Positions 1-9,248 of a stretch of DNA of 64,000 nt are shown in pieces. Source of the stretch: Bosea sp. 124 (GTDB lineage Bacteria > Pseudomonadota > Alphaproteobacteria > Rhizobiales > Beijerinckiaceae); NCBI RefSeq assembly GCF_003046175.1, contig NZ_PZZM01000001.1:2807001-2871000 (forward strand). Reading direction: 5' to 3'. Each line of letters begins with the position of its first letter. Position 1 is the stretch's first letter. The notes below the pieces were generated by a model that saw only the letters and a list, made by a program, of their open reading frames with translations, had not been told where the DNA came from and made no database searches. Position numbers and translations under genes: made by a program.

Positions 1-86
1 CCGGCCCCAATTCCTCGCCTAAGTCACTGGCAGACAAGCCTTTGACGGACTGCCTTCGGGCGACGCGAGAAGACCACGGACCCGCC

Positions 87-1676
87 ATGACCATCACAGA
101 TCGCCGCCGTGTCCTGGCGGGGCTTTCAGCCGCCCTCAGCCTCTCGACGGCTCCGTCCGTCCTGCTGGCGCAACAGCCCGAGACGCGGCCCGAACCCGCG
201 CCCGAGCCGCCGCAGCCGCGCTTCGGCTTCGAGGAGGTCGTCCGCCGTGCCCGCGAGATCGCCGCCGTGCCCTATGATCCCGGCCCGAACCTGCCCGAGC
301 CGCTGTCGCGGCTCGACTTCGATTCCTGGCGCGATATCCGTTTTCGCTCCGAGCGGGCACTGCTGGCCCAGAACGGCGCGCCGTTCCGGATGCAGATGTT
401 CCATCCGGGCTTCCTGTTCACGCGTCCGGTCGTGGTCAATGTCGTGCGCGACGGCGTGCCGACGCCGGTGCCCTATGCTGCGAACCTGTTCGACTATGGC
501 CGGGTCAAGTTCGAGAAGCCGCTCCCGGTCAATCTCGGCTTCGCCGGCTTCCGGCTGCACTATCCGCTCAACGATCCGCGCATCTATGACGAGCTGATCT
601 CCTTCATCGGCGCGAGCTATTTCCGCGTGCTCGGTCGCGACCAGCGCTACGGCCTGTCGGCGCGCGGGCTCGCGATCGGGGCCGGCGTGCCGGGCGGCGA
701 GGAATTCCCGATGTTCCGGGAGTTCTGGGTCGAGGCACCGGCGGCCAATGCCGAGCGCGTCACGGTCTATGCCCTGCTCGATTCGGCCTCGGTGACGGGG
801 GCCTATCGCTTCCACATCTATCCGGATGTCGATGCGGTGGTGGATGTCGGGGCGACGCTGTTCCCGCGCAAGACGATCGAGAAGCTCGGCCTGGCGCCGT
901 TGACCTCGATGTTCTTCACCGGCGAGAACGATAGGCGCTTCCATGACGATTTCCGCACCGAGCTGCATGATTCAGATGGGCTGATGATCCATTCGGGCAC
1001 CGGCGAATGGATCTGGCGGCCGCTGCGCAACCCGCGCCTGCCGGCGGTGTCCTCCTTCGTCGAGCGCAATGTCCGCGGCTTCGGGCTGATGCAGCGCGAC
1101 CGTGTCTTCGAGCACTATCAGGATCTCGACCTGACCTATGAACTGCGACCGTCCTACTGGATCGAGCCGCAGGGCGACTGGGGCGAGGGCTCGGTCGAGC
1201 TGATCGAGATTCCGACCACCGACGAGACCAACGACAACATCGTCGCGCTCTGGGCACCGAAGACGCCGCTGGAGCCCGGGCGCGAATTCTCGTTCGGCTA
1301 CAAGCTGACGGCGATGATGGATTCGAGCGACCTGCATCCGGGCGGGCGCATCATCAACACCTATCAGGCGCGGCCGAAGGCGCTGGGCTCAGGCGAGCCG
1401 GTGCCTGCGGGGGCGCGGCGCTTCATCGTCGATTTCGCAGGGGGCGACCTCGACTATCATCTGCGCCAGCCGGAGAAGGTCGAGATCGTGCCGTCGATCG
1501 CCTATGGCCGGATTGACCGCGCCTTCATCGTGCCGAACCCGAAGACGCAAGGCTTCCGCGCCTTCATCGACATCGTCGTCGAGCCTGGCCAGCTCGCCGA
1601 GATGCGCGCCTTCCTCAAGAGCGGCGACAAGACCCTGACGGAGACCTGGAGCTATCCCTGGCGGGCGGAAGCCTGA
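87..1676 (+). CDS. opgG: Periplasmic glucan biosynthesis protein, OpgG/OpgD (MdoG) family
   Basis: A 529-residue periplasmic protein of the OpgG/OpgD family, which acts in building osmoregulated periplasmic glucans (beta-glucan backbone processing). The N-terminus has a twin-arginine signal: DRRRVLAG, a hydrophobic stretch and a cleavage-like ALA-QQ region near residue 30, so export by Tat is likely. In E. coli the Tat-exported paralogue is OpgD, so the OpgG-versus-OpgD assignment is open. The mature part (about residues 50-525) matches the family in length and has characteristic stretches such as FWVEAP and GEWIWRPL. An in-frame ATG at 42 exists, but the start at 87 puts the Tat motif at the very N-terminus. 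No glucosyltransferase partner (opgH) lies in the window. Confidence 0.88.
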   Translation: MTITDRRRVLAGLSAALSLSTAPSVLLAQQPETRPEPAPEPPQPRFGFEEVVRRAREIAAVPYDPGPNLPEPLSRLDFDSWRDIRFRSERALLAQNGAPFRMQMFHPGFLFTRPVVVNVVRDGVPTPVPYAANLFDYGRVKFEKPLPVNLGFAGFRLHYPLNDPRIYDELISFIGASYFRVLGRDQRYGLSARGLAIGAGVPGGEEFPMFREFWVEAPAANAERVTVYALLDSASVTGAYRFHIYPDVDAVVDVGATLFPRKTIEKLGLAPLTSMFFTGENDRRFHDDFRTELHDSDGLMIHSGTGEWIWRPLRNPRLPAVSSFVERNVRGFGLMQRDRVFEHYQDLDLTYELRPSYWIEPQGDWGEGSVELIEIPTTDETNDNIVALWAPKTPLEPGREFSFGYKLTAMMDSSDLHPGGRIINTYQARPKALGSGEPVPAGARRFIVDFAGGDLDYHLRQPEKVEIVPSIAYGRIDRAFIVPNPKTQGFRAFIDIVVEPGQLAEMRAFLKSGDKTLTETWSYPWRAEA

Positions 1677-1781
1677 GCCCGGATATGGCTGCGCATGTTA
1701 CGACGCCGTGCATCCCTTGAAAGCATCTCGGAACGTCTCGGCTTGACCGGGATTGTATCCGGCGAGCCTTGGAGGAGAGCC

Positions 1782-2057
1782 ATGGACCAGGTCATCGACA
1801 ATCCCGAACAGAGCCGGTTCGAGCTCGCCCTTCCCGCGGGGACGGCGATCATCGCCTATCGGGTCGAGGGGGAGCGCATCGTCTTGATCCATACCGAGGT
1901 GCCGCAGGCGCTGTCGGGGCAGGGTGTCGGCTCAAGGCTCGCCAAGGGCGCCTTCGAGCTGATCCGGACGAGCGGGCGCAAGGTGGTGGCGCGTTGCGAG
2001 TTCATCCGCGGCTGGCTCGTCAAGCATCCGGAATATAACGACATCATCGACGGCTGA
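1782..2057 (+). CDS. Small GNAT-fold N-acetyltransferase (YidJ/NATD1 type)
   Basis: A 91-residue protein matching the short GNAT family that includes bacterial YidJ and animal NATD1. The acetyl-CoA loop is visible as LSGQGVGSRLAKGA, followed by KVVARCEF with a conserved Cys and the terminal KHPEYNDII. The start at 1782 is chosen because GGAGGAGAG lies directly upstream; the longer ATG at 1695 has no ribosome-binding site. The substrate is unknown for the family. It ends 16 bases before the next gene and may be co-transcribed with it. Confidence 0.85.
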   Translation: MDQVIDNPEQSRFELALPAGTAIIAYRVEGERIVLIHTEVPQALSGQGVGSRLAKGAFELIRTSGRKVVARCEFIRGWLVKHPEYNDIIDG

Positions 2058-2073
2058 CGATCGCGAAGGAGAT

Positions 2074-3039
2074 ATGATGGGCCTGCTCGTCGACGGTCAG
2101 TGGCGCGATCAATGGTACGACACCGCCAGGAGCGGCGGACGTTTCCAGCGCCAGGACAGTGCTTTCCGCAACTGGGTGACGCCGTCCGGCGAGCCGGGCC
2201 CGAGCGGCAAGGGCGGTTTCGCGGCCGAGGCCGGGCGCTATCATCTCTATGTTTCGCTCGCCTGCCCCTGGGCGCATCGCACGCTGATCTTTCGCGCGCT
2301 GAAGGGCCTCGAGGCGATGATCGACGTCTCGGTCGTCCATTGGCTGATGCTCGACCGGGGCTGGACCTTCACGGAGGGCGAGGGTGTCGTGCCCGATCCG
2401 GTCGGCGGGGCGGCATATCTGCACGAGGTCTATACGCGGGCCGATCCGCATTACACCGGCCGCGTGACGGTGCCGGTGCTGTGGGACAAGGCGACCGGCA
2501 GCATCGTCAGCAACGAATCCTCCGAGATCATCCGGATGTTCAATGCGGCGTTCGACGGTGTCGGCGCGAAGCCCGGCGATTTCTACCCTGCGGCTCTGCG
2601 CACGGACATCGATGCGCTGAACGAGCGCATCTACGGAAGCGTCAACAACGGTGTCTACAAGGCCGGCTTCGCGACGACGCAGGCAGCCTATGAGGAGGCG
2701 GTCACCCCGCTTTTCGAGACGCTGGACTGGCTGGAGGAACGGCTGGAGACCCGGCGCTTCCTCACCGGGGACACCATCACCGAGGCCGACTGGCGGCTCT
2801 TCACCACCTTGATCCGGTTCGATGCGGTCTATGTCGGCCACTTCAAGTGCAACATCCGTCGCATCGCGGACTATCCCCGCCTGGTCGCCTATCTGCGGGC
2901 GCTGCTGGCCATCGAGGGCGTCGCGGCGACCGTCGATCTCGGGCACATCAAGCGGCATTATTACGAGAGCCACCGCACCATCAATCCGAGCGGCATCGTG
3001 CCTGCAGGGCCGGATCTTGCCGGGTTGCTCGGCGGCTGA
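2074..3039 (+). CDS. yqjG: Glutathionyl-hydroquinone reductase (Omega/Xi-class GST)
   Basis: A 321-residue glutathione S-transferase family protein. These cytosolic enzymes reduce glutathionyl-hydroquinones using glutathione. The signature CPWAHR (Cys near residue 64) is the catalytic motif, and the C-terminal helical domain has the GDTITEADWRLF motif typical of YqjG/ECM4 proteins. Length agrees with the family (about 320). AAGGAGAT just upstream of 2074 supports the start; the second ATG at 2077 is equally possible. The physiological quinone substrate cannot be read from sequence. Confidence 0.9.
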   Translation: MMGLLVDGQWRDQWYDTARSGGRFQRQDSAFRNWVTPSGEPGPSGKGGFAAEAGRYHLYVSLACPWAHRTLIFRALKGLEAMIDVSVVHWLMLDRGWTFTEGEGVVPDPVGGAAYLHEVYTRADPHYTGRVTVPVLWDKATGSIVSNESSEIIRMFNAAFDGVGAKPGDFYPAALRTDIDALNERIYGSVNNGVYKAGFATTQAAYEEAVTPLFETLDWLEERLETRRFLTGDTITEADWRLFTTLIRFDAVYVGHFKCNIRRIADYPRLVAYLRALLAIEGVAATVDLGHIKRHYYESHRTINPSGIVPAGPDLAGLLGG

Positions 3040-3047
3040 ATGAAGAA

Positions 3048-3124
3048 CGTCATTCTCGGGCGGAGCGTAGCGCAGACCCGAGAATCTCCTGCAAGAGATG
3101 CTCGAGGCAAGTCCGAGCATGACG
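3048..3124. repeat. Intergenic palindromic repeat, type CGTCAT...ATGACG (copy A)
   Basis: The outer arms are CGTCAT (3048) and ATGACG (ending 3124). Inside are two hairpins: ATTCTCGGG (3052-3060) with CCCGAGAAT (3077-3085), and ATGCTCG (3098-3104) with CGAGCAT (3114-3120). It fills the gap between two convergent genes. A related element with the same outer arms lies at 18432-18513. Such REP-like elements are common between rhizobial genes and may also terminate transcription. Confidence 0.7.
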
Positions 3125-3128
3125 TCAT

Positions 3129-3578
3129 CTACGCCTTTTTCCGCCGCGCGGCGGGGCGTTTCTTGCGGCCGTAGAGTTCGAGCCGGTGGCGGACGAGTTC
3201 GTAGCCGAGCTCAGCGGCGATGCGGCGCTGCAATTCCTCGATCGCGTCCGATGAGAACTCGATCACCTGACCGCTCTCGATATCGATCAGATGGTCGTGA
3301 TGCTCCTGGTCGGCATGCTCGTAACGCGAGACACCATCCTCGAAGGCATGGCGTTCGATCGCGCCTTGCGTCTCCAGCACCTTCATGGTGCGATAGACCG
3401 TGGAGAGCGAGAGCGTCGGATCATGCGCGAAGGCGCGGGTGAAGATCCCCTTGGCGTCGGGATGGTCGTCGGCTTCCGCCAGCACGCGCAGGATCAGCCG
3501 GCGCTGCTGCGTCATCCGCAACCCGGCACCCCTGAGCTGGCCCTCGAAATCGGCCACGCGGCGTTCGACTCCCGTCAT
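3129..3578 (-). CDS. mur: Fur-family metalloregulator, probable Mur (manganese-responsive)
   Basis: A 149-residue Fur-superfamily repressor. The N-terminal winged helix includes RMTQQRRLILRVL and STVYRTMKVLE. The dimerization part has the His-rich metal site EHHDHLIDIESG and ends LVRHRLELYGRKK, closely resembling rhizobial Mur/Fur as I recall those sequences. It contains no cysteine, so the CxxC structural zinc site of Zur/PerR types is absent. It is transcribed divergently from sitABCD with two Fur-type palindromes between, which supports Mn(II)-dependent repression of the transporter. A lysine/arginine-rich tail (KKRPAARRKKA) is present. Zur is a less likely alternative. Confidence 0.87.
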   Translation of the reverse strand: MTGVERRVADFEGQLRGAGLRMTQQRRLILRVLAEADDHPDAKGIFTRAFAHDPTLSLSTVYRTMKVLETQGAIERHAFEDGVSRYEHADQEHHDHLIDIESGQVIEFSSDAIEELQRRIAAELGYELVRHRLELYGRKKRPAARRKKA

Positions 3579-3622
3579 GACGCCGGCATAGCAACTCTGC
3601 GTCGCATGCGCAAAAATCCTTA

Positions 3623-3667
3623 TTGCAAATCACTCGCAACTGCATTGACAGATGCAAGTGCGTTGCA
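3623..3667. promoter_or_regulatory. Two Fur/Mur-type palindromes in the mur-sitA intergenic region
   Basis: Two imperfect TTGCAA-type dyads lie between the divergent mur and sitA genes: TTGCAAATCACTCGCAA at 3623-3639 and TGCAAGTGCGTTGCA at 3653-3667. They flank TTGACA (3645-3650), a consensus -35 element reading toward sitA. A repressor bound to both would block that promoter. The pattern resembles alphaproteobacterial Fur/Mur operators. Binding is inferred, not shown. Confidence 0.65.
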
Positions 3668-3707
3668 ATAGCGTGATGGCATGGTTGGACATCCGACAGG
3701 AGACGGC

Positions 3708-4619
3708 ATGCGTTCGCGTCGATCTTTCATGGCTCTGGGGGCCGTCGTGCTGCTGGGCGGCGGATTTGCACTCGGCTCCGGGGCCGTGCAGGCACAGGAG
3801 AAGAAGCTGCGCGTCGTCACGACATTCACGGTGATCCAAGATATCGCGCAGAATGTCGCGGGAGACGCTGCCGTGGTCGAATCGATCACCAAGCCCGGCG
3901 CTGAAATCCATGATTACCAGCCGACGCCGCTCGACGTGGTGAAGGCGCAGTCGGCCGATCTGGTGCTCTGGAACGGCATGAACCTCGAACGCTGGTTCGA
4001 GCGCTTCTTCGAGAATGTGAAGAGCGTGAAGAGCACGGTCGTGACCGAGGGCATCGAGCCGATGGGGATCAAGGAGGGCCCCTATGAGGGCAAGCCCAAC
4101 CCGCATGCCTGGATGTCGACCAAGAACGCGTTGATCTATGTCGAAAACATCCGCAAGGCGATGGCTGAGGCCGATCCGGCCAAGGCGGAGATCTATGCCC
4201 GCAATGCGCAGGCGTATTCCGACAGGATCAAGGCGGTCGATGCGCCCCTGCGCGCGCGGCTCGACAAGGTGCCGGCCGACAAGCGCTGGCTGGTTTCGAG
4301 CGAAGGCGCGTTCAGCTATCTCGCCCGCGACTATGGCTGGCGCGAGGCCTATCTCTGGCCGATCAATGCCGACCAGCAGGGCACGCCGCAGCAGGTGCGG
4401 CGGCTGATCGACCTCGTCCGCAAGAACAAGATCCCGGCCCTGTTCAGCGAAAGCACGATCTCGGACAAGGCGGCCAAACAGGTCGCGCGCGAGACCGGCG
4501 CCCGCTATGGCGGCGTGCTCTATGTCGATTCGCTCTCGGCCGGGGACGGGCCGGTGCCGACCTATCTGAAGCTGCTCGAAGTCACCGTCGACACCATCGC
4601 CAAGGGTTTCGGCCAGTGA
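3708..4619 (+). CDS. sitA: Mn/Fe ABC transporter substrate-binding protein SitA
   Basis: A 303-residue cluster A-I metal-binding protein, exported ([15 protein letters not shown] and AQAQE-like cleavage region near residue 28; the RR pair allows Tat or Sec). Four expected metal ligands are visible: His in EIHDYQ, His in NPHAWM, Glu in SSEGAFSY and Asp in YVDSLS. A Glu in third position rather than His favours manganese/iron over zinc. The start at 3708 follows CAGGAGA; the ATG at 3681 lacks a site. It is the first gene of sitABCD and overlaps sitB by 4 bases. Confidence 0.92.
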   Translation: MRSRRSFMALGAVVLLGGGFALGSGAVQAQEKKLRVVTTFTVIQDIAQNVAGDAAVVESITKPGAEIHDYQPTPLDVVKAQSADLVLWNGMNLERWFERFFENVKSVKSTVVTEGIEPMGIKEGPYEGKPNPHAWMSTKNALIYVENIRKAMAEADPAKAEIYARNAQAYSDRIKAVDAPLRARLDKVPADKRWLVSSEGAFSYLARDYGWREAYLWPINADQQGTPQQVRRLIDLVRKNKIPALFSESTISDKAAKQVARETGARYGGVLYVDSLSAGDGPVPTYLKLLEVTVDTIAKGFGQ

Positions 4620-5557
4620 ATGCTCCTGCGACCGGCCTTCCCGACGTGACGCCCTCGATTGCGGTCGAGAGCGTCACGGTGCGCTACGGCAACGGCGTGA
4701 CGGCGGTGAACGATGCCTCCTTCGCGCTTGGCGCCGGCACGATCTGCGCGCTCGTCGGCATCAACGGCTCCGGCAAGTCGACACTGTTCAAGACGCTGAT
4801 GGGCTTTCTGAAGCCGGCGCGGGGTTCGGTCTCGATCGCCGGCCTGCCGGTGCGCCAGGCCCTGAAGCGCGGGCTCGTCGCCTATGTGCCGCAGGCCGAG
4901 GAGGTCGACTGGACCTTTCCGGTCCTGGTCGAGGACGTCGTGATGATGGGCCGCTATGGCCATATGGGCTTCCTGCGCATCGCGGGCCAGGCGGATCGCG
5001 CTGCCGTCGACCAGGCGCTGGGCCGCGTCAACATGCTGGAGTTCCGCAAGCGCCAGATCGGCGAATTGTCGGGCGGGCAGCGCAAGCGTGTCTTCCTGGC
5101 GCGGGCGCTGGCGCAGGGCGGGCAGGTCATCCTGCTCGACGAGCCCTTCACCGGCGTCGACGTCAAGACCGAGGACGCGATCGTCGCGCTGATGCGCGAG
5201 CTCAGGGCCGAGGGGCGGCTGATGCTGGTCTCGACGCATAATCTCGGTTCGATCCCTGATTTCTGCGACCAGGTCGTGATCATCAACCGCACCGTGCTGG
5301 CGGCGGGGCCGACCGCAACCACCTTCACCCATGACAATCTGCAGCGCGCCTTCGGTGGTGCGCTCCGGCATTTCCGCCTGGGCGGCGCCGATCTGCACGA
5401 CGACGCGGATGAGCGCCGCGTCACCGTCATCACCGATGACGAGCGCCCGCTCGTGCTCTACGGCAAGCACGACAGCGAGACGCTGGCCGGCAGCAAGGCG
5501 AATGGCGGGGCGGTGGATAGCGGGAAACCGGATCGCGCGAAGGACCCCGCGCCATGA
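4616..5557 (+). CDS. sitB: Mn/Fe ABC transporter ATP-binding protein SitB
   Basis: A 313-residue ABC ATPase. The Walker A motif is GINGSGKST, the signature is LSGGQRKR and Walker B is VILLDEPF, followed by the switch His in STHNLG. It powers the SitC/SitD permease pair at the inner membrane. Translation starts with GTG inside the sitA stop (GTGA overlap), so translation is coupled. The C-terminal 50 residues or so past the ABC domain are charged and variable. It overlaps sitC by ATGA. Confidence 0.93.
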   Translation: MNAPATGLPDVTPSIAVESVTVRYGNGVTAVNDASFALGAGTICALVGINGSGKSTLFKTLMGFLKPARGSVSIAGLPVRQALKRGLVAYVPQAEEVDWTFPVLVEDVVMMGRYGHMGFLRIAGQADRAAVDQALGRVNMLEFRKRQIGELSGGQRKRVFLARALAQGGQVILLDEPFTGVDVKTEDAIVALMRELRAEGRLMLVSTHNLGSIPDFCDQVVIINRTVLAAGPTATTFTHDNLQRAFGGALRHFRLGGADLHDDADERRVTVITDDERPLVLYGKHDSETLAGSKANGGAVDSGKPDRAKDPAP

Positions 5558-6414
5558 TGGAATTGCTGCTGGAACCGTTCGGCTATCAATACATGGTCCG
5601 GGCGATCTGGGTCTCGGCGCTGGTCGGCGGGGTCTGCGCCTTCCTGTCCTGCTTCCTGATGCTGAAGGGCTGGTCGCTGATGGGCGATGCGCTGGCGCAT
5701 GCGATCGTGCCCGGCGTCGCGCTGGCCTATCTGCTCAAGGTGCCCTATGCGGCCGGCGCCTTCTTCTCCGGGCTTTTGGCGGCGCTCGCCATGGCGCTGG
5801 TCAGGGTGCGCACGCAGCTGCGCGAGGACGCGGTCATCGGCATCGTCTTCACCACCTTCTTCGCAACCGGGCTGCTGATCGTCTCGATCAACCCGACCTC
5901 GGTCAACGTCCAGTCGATCGTGCTCGGCAATATCCTCGGCATCTCCGACGAGGACGTCGTCCAGGTCGCGATCATCGCCGCGGTCTCGCTCGTCGTGCTG
6001 GTGGCGCGCTGGCGCGACCTGATGCTGGTCTTCTTCGACGAGAACCAGGCGCGGGCCGTCGGCCTCTCGCCGACCTGCATGAAAGCCCTGTTCTTCGCCC
6101 TGCTCAGCGCCTGTACGGTCGCGGCATTGCAGACGGTCGGGGCCGTGCTGGTGATTGCCATGGTGATCACGCCCGGTGCCACCGCCTATCTGCTCAGCGA
6201 CCGTTTCGGCCGGCTGATCTGGATCGCGGTATTGCTCGGGGTCATCACCAGCGCGGCCGGCGCCTATGCCAGCTATTTCCTCGACGGCTCGACCGGCGGG
6301 CTGATCGTGGTGTTCCAGACCATCCTGTTCCTGCTCGCCTTCGTCTTCGCGCCCAAGCATGGCCGGTTGGCGGCCGCGCGCGCGGCACGGGCCGTGTCGG
6401 AGACGGCCCCATGA
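5554..6414 (+). CDS. sitC: Mn/Fe ABC transporter permease SitC
   Basis: A 286-residue integral membrane permease of the ABC-3 family with about eight or nine hydrophobic segments. The family motifs [21 protein letters not shown] and [11 protein letters not shown] are visible. The start ATG overlaps the sitB stop (ATGA). SitC and SitD are paralogues: both contain the [10 protein letters not shown] block, which suggests an old duplication giving a heterodimeric channel. Confidence 0.92.
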   Translation: MMELLLEPFGYQYMVRAIWVSALVGGVCAFLSCFLMLKGWSLMGDALAHAIVPGVALAYLLKVPYAAGAFFSGLLAALAMALVRVRTQLREDAVIGIVFTTFFATGLLIVSINPTSVNVQSIVLGNILGISDEDVVQVAIIAAVSLVVLVARWRDLMLVFFDENQARAVGLSPTCMKALFFALLSACTVAALQTVGAVLVIAMVITPGATAYLLSDRFGRLIWIAVLLGVITSAAGAYASYFLDGSTGGLIVVFQTILFLLAFVFAPKHGRLAAARAARAVSETAP

Positions 6415-7253
6415 GCCTCGTCGAAACCTGGCTCATTGCCCCGCTGGCGCATGAATTCATGCAGCGCGGGCTGGTCGTTGCCGTGCTGGTCGGCATCGTC
6501 TGCGCGGTCCTGTCCTGCTTCCTGATCCTCAAGGGCTGGTCGCTGATGGGGGACGCCGTCTCGCATGCGGTGCTGCCGGGCATCGTGCTGGCGCAGGTCG
6601 CGGGGCTGCCGCTGGCGGCCGGCGCCTTCGTCGCGGGCCTCGGCTGCGCGCTCGGCATCGGCTACCTCAAGGAGAACAGCCGGGTGAAGGAGGACACGGT
6701 GATGGGCATCGTCTTCTCCGGCATGTTCGCGCTCGGCCTCGTCATGTTCGTCAAGGTCGACAGCGACCAGCATCTGCTGCACGTCCTGTTCGGCAACATG
6801 CTCGGCGTGCGCTGGGAGGACATCGCCGAGACGGCGGCGATCGCGGTACCGACGATCGCGATCATGCTGGCGAAGCGGCGCGACTTCCTGCTGCTCGCCT
6901 TCGACCCGGCCCATGCGCGGGCGATCGGGCTGCCGGTGCGTTTGCTGAACTTTGGCCTGCTGATGCTGCTGGCTTTGACCATCGTGGCGGCACTGAAGGC
7001 GGTGGGCATTATCCTCGTCGTCGCCATGTTGATCGCGCCCGGCGCCATCGGTTTCCTGACGACGCGGCGTTTTGATGCGATGCTCGCGGTCGCGGTTGGC
7101 GTGGCGACGCTGTCGAGCGTGCTGGGCACGATCCTGAGCTTCCATCTCGACGGGGCGACCGGGCCCTGCATCGTCGTGGTCCAGGCGGTGTTCTTCCTTG
7201 CGGCGCTGGGGTTCAACCTGCGCCGTTCCGCCCGGCGGGCGGCGGCTGCCTGA
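6411..7253 (+). CDS. sitD: Mn/Fe ABC transporter permease SitD
   Basis: A 280-residue ABC-3 family permease, paralogous to SitC, with [19 protein letters not shown] near residue 40 and LFGNMLGVRWED mid-protein. The reading frame is open far upstream, but the ATG at 6411 overlaps the sitC stop as ATGA and begins the conserved homology. It ends the operon: its TGA abuts the stop codon of the convergent transglutaminase gene with no spacer, the two stops forming TGATCA. No terminator fits between them. Confidence 0.92.
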   Translation: MSLVETWLIAPLAHEFMQRGLVVAVLVGIVCAVLSCFLILKGWSLMGDAVSHAVLPGIVLAQVAGLPLAAGAFVAGLGCALGIGYLKENSRVKEDTVMGIVFSGMFALGLVMFVKVDSDQHLLHVLFGNMLGVRWEDIAETAAIAVPTIAIMLAKRRDFLLLAFDPAHARAIGLPVRLLNFGLLMLLALTIVAALKAVGIILVVAMLIAPGAIGFLTTRRFDAMLAVAVGVATLSSVLGTILSFHLDGATGPCIVVVQAVFFLAALGFNLRRSARRAAAA

Positions 7254-8075
7254 TCAGGCAGCCTCCAGGTCGGCCCCGTCGCTGTTCGTATCGTCCTGCG
7301 CTCGCGTGACGGTGACAGTCTGCGCCAGGCACTGGCAGTTGAACTGGCTGGTGAGGAAGGCGATGTCGGCGGCGTCACGGCCGCTGGCGATCCGGACCAT
7401 GCCCTCGATGGGGGCCAGCCGCGTCGGATCGACGAGCCACCAGCGCCCATCGAGATAGACCTCGAAGATGGCGTGGAAATCCGGCGGGTCGAGATCGAGC
7501 GCATAGGCGCTGACGGCCCGCGCCGGGATGTTGAGCGCCCGCGTCAGCGCGATGCCGAGATGGCTGAAGTCACGGCAGACGCCGGCGCGGTCGATGAAGG
7601 TCTGCTCGGCCGTGGTCTGGGCGTGGCTGACGCCGTGGACATAGTCGAGATGCTCATGGAGCCAGTCGAGGACGGCGAGAATGCGCGCTCCGCCGCCCTC
7701 GATCGCGCGGAATTCACGCTGGGCAAAGCGCATGAACTCGTCCGAGGGCGAGAACCGGCTCGGCAGCAGATAGGGCAGCACGTCCTGCGGCAGCTCCGAC
7801 CAGTCGTGCTGGCGCGCCTGCGGCCCGAGCGGGACGCGCTCGCCATTGTCGACGAGCGCCCGGTAGCTGATCTCGACCTGGCCCGAGAGAGCGGTCCGGA
7901 AACGGCGCTCGCCGGTGACGGGGTCCTGGTCGCGGACGAGGACGGCGTCGGGCGAGATCACCAGGCTTTCCGAGATGATCGTCTGATCGGCCGAGCGCGC
8001 CGCCTCGATCGCGGCGATGACCTGCGTCGCGCTGTCGAAGCCATAGGTCAGCGTCGCCGACAGGTTGAGTTTCAT
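7254..8075 (-). CDS. Transglutaminase-like cysteine peptidase-fold protein
   Basis: A 273-residue protein with a C-terminal transglutaminase-like core. The probable catalytic triad is Cys in GVCRDFSHL, His in PDFHAIFEV and Asp in LVDPTRLAP. The N-terminal 120 residues are the beta-rich region usually found before this core. There is no signal peptide, so it is probably cytosolic. In other bacteria such proteins act as peptidases or amidases, but the substrate is not known. The start at 8075 (MKLNLSATL) is preferred over an ATG six codons upstream because it begins the conserved region. It converges head-on with sitD. Confidence 0.82.
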   Translation of the reverse strand: MKLNLSATLTYGFDSATQVIAAIEAARSADQTIISESLVISPDAVLVRDQDPVTGERRFRTALSGQVEISYRALVDNGERVPLGPQARQHDWSELPQDVLPYLLPSRFSPSDEFMRFAQREFRAIEGGGARILAVLDWLHEHLDYVHGVSHAQTTAEQTFIDRAGVCRDFSHLGIALTRALNIPARAVSAYALDLDPPDFHAIFEVYLDGRWWLVDPTRLAPIEGMVRIASGRDAADIAFLTSQFNCQCLAQTVTVTRAQDDTNSDGADLEAA

Positions 8076-8147
8076 GGTCGCCCCCGGGTGCATCGCAACA
8101 TGGAAGTCCGGGCAACGCCATTGCGGTGCGGAAGTTCCGGCTGCGAG

Positions 8148-9155
8148 CTATGCCGCCTGTGCGGCGATCCCGATCTCCGGCGCGATACCGGCGAGGATGT
8201 CGAACGACCGTTTCCGCGCCTCATGGTCGAAGATCGGCGCGGTCGCCATGATCTCGTCGGCTTGTGTCGCGGCGATGAACGCGCCCAGATTGCGCTTCAG
8301 CGTCTCCGGCGAGCCGATGAAGGCGTAGCGCAGCATCGAGGAGACATGGGCCTTCTCGGCCGGCGACCAGTAGGTCTCGATGTCGTCGAGCGGCGGCTGC
8401 AGCTTGCCGCGCGCACCGCGCACCATGCCGACGAAGCGCTGCTGCAGCGAGGTCGCGAGATGGCGCGCCTCGGCGTCGGTCTCGGCTGCGATGACGTTGA
8501 TGCCGGGCATGGCATAGGGCCTGTCGAGCTGCTCCGAGGGCTTGAAGCGCTCGCGATAGACCGACAGCGCCTGCATCAGCGCATCGGGCGCGAAATGCGA
8601 GGCGAAGGCATAGGGCAGCCCGAGTTCGGCGGCGAGCTGCGCGCCGAACAGGCTGGAGCCGAGAATCCAGAGCGGCACGTTCAGCCCGGCGCCGGGCACG
8701 GCCTGGATCGCCTGGTTCGGCCCGGCCGGAGCGAAGAAGGCCTGCACCTCGAGGACATCCTGCGGGAAGGAATCCGCCGACATCGGGTTGCGCCTGAGTG
8801 CGCGCATGGTGAGCTGGTCGGTTCCCGGCGCGCGACCGAGGCCGAGATCGATGCGGCCGGGGAACAGGGCTTCGAGCGTGCCGAACTGCTCGGCGATGAC
8901 CAGCGGGGCGTGGTTCGGCAGCATGATCCCGCCGGCGCCGATCCGCATCGTCTTCGTCGCGGCGGCGAGCTGGCCGATCACCACGGCGGTCGCGGCGCTG
9001 GCGATGCCAGTCATGTTGTGATGCTCGGCCACCCAATAGCGCTTGTAGCCGAGAGCCTCGGCGTGGCGGGCGAGATCGATCGAGGCGCGGAGCGCATCGC
9101 CCGGCTCCTGTCCTTCACGGACGGGGACGAGGTCGAGAACGGAGATGGCGACCAT
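8148..9155 (-). CDS. LLM-class flavin-dependent oxidoreductase (YhbW type)
   Basis: A 335-residue luciferase-like monooxygenase. Conserved blocks are [44 protein letters not shown] and a C-terminal FIGSPET motif. These enzymes use reduced FMN and oxygen on varied organic substrates; the substrate here cannot be told. It stands alone between a transglutaminase-like gene and an SGNH hydrolase gene on the same strand. Confidence 0.88.
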   Translation of the reverse strand: MVAISVLDLVPVREGQEPGDALRASIDLARHAEALGYKRYWVAEHHNMTGIASAATAVVIGQLAAATKTMRIGAGGIMLPNHAPLVIAEQFGTLEALFPGRIDLGLGRAPGTDQLTMRALRRNPMSADSFPQDVLEVQAFFAPAGPNQAIQAVPGAGLNVPLWILGSSLFGAQLAAELGLPYAFASHFAPDALMQALSVYRERFKPSEQLDRPYAMPGINVIAAETDAEARHLATSLQQRFVGMVRGARGKLQPPLDDIETYWSPAEKAHVSSMLRYAFIGSPETLKRNLGAFIAATQADEIMATAPIFDHEARKRSFDILAGIAPEIGIAAQAA

Positions 9156-9248
9156 GGGGGCCTCTGCTTGGGCCCGTTGGCGGAGCCGGTGGAGTCTGCC
9201 TCTAGATGGGGAGGCGGGCGCCGCCGGTCCAGAGGCGGCGCCGGCCCG

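Noticed and set aside
42..86. Upstream ATG for the glucan protein
   Set aside because: It would bury the Tat motif 20 residues inside the protein.
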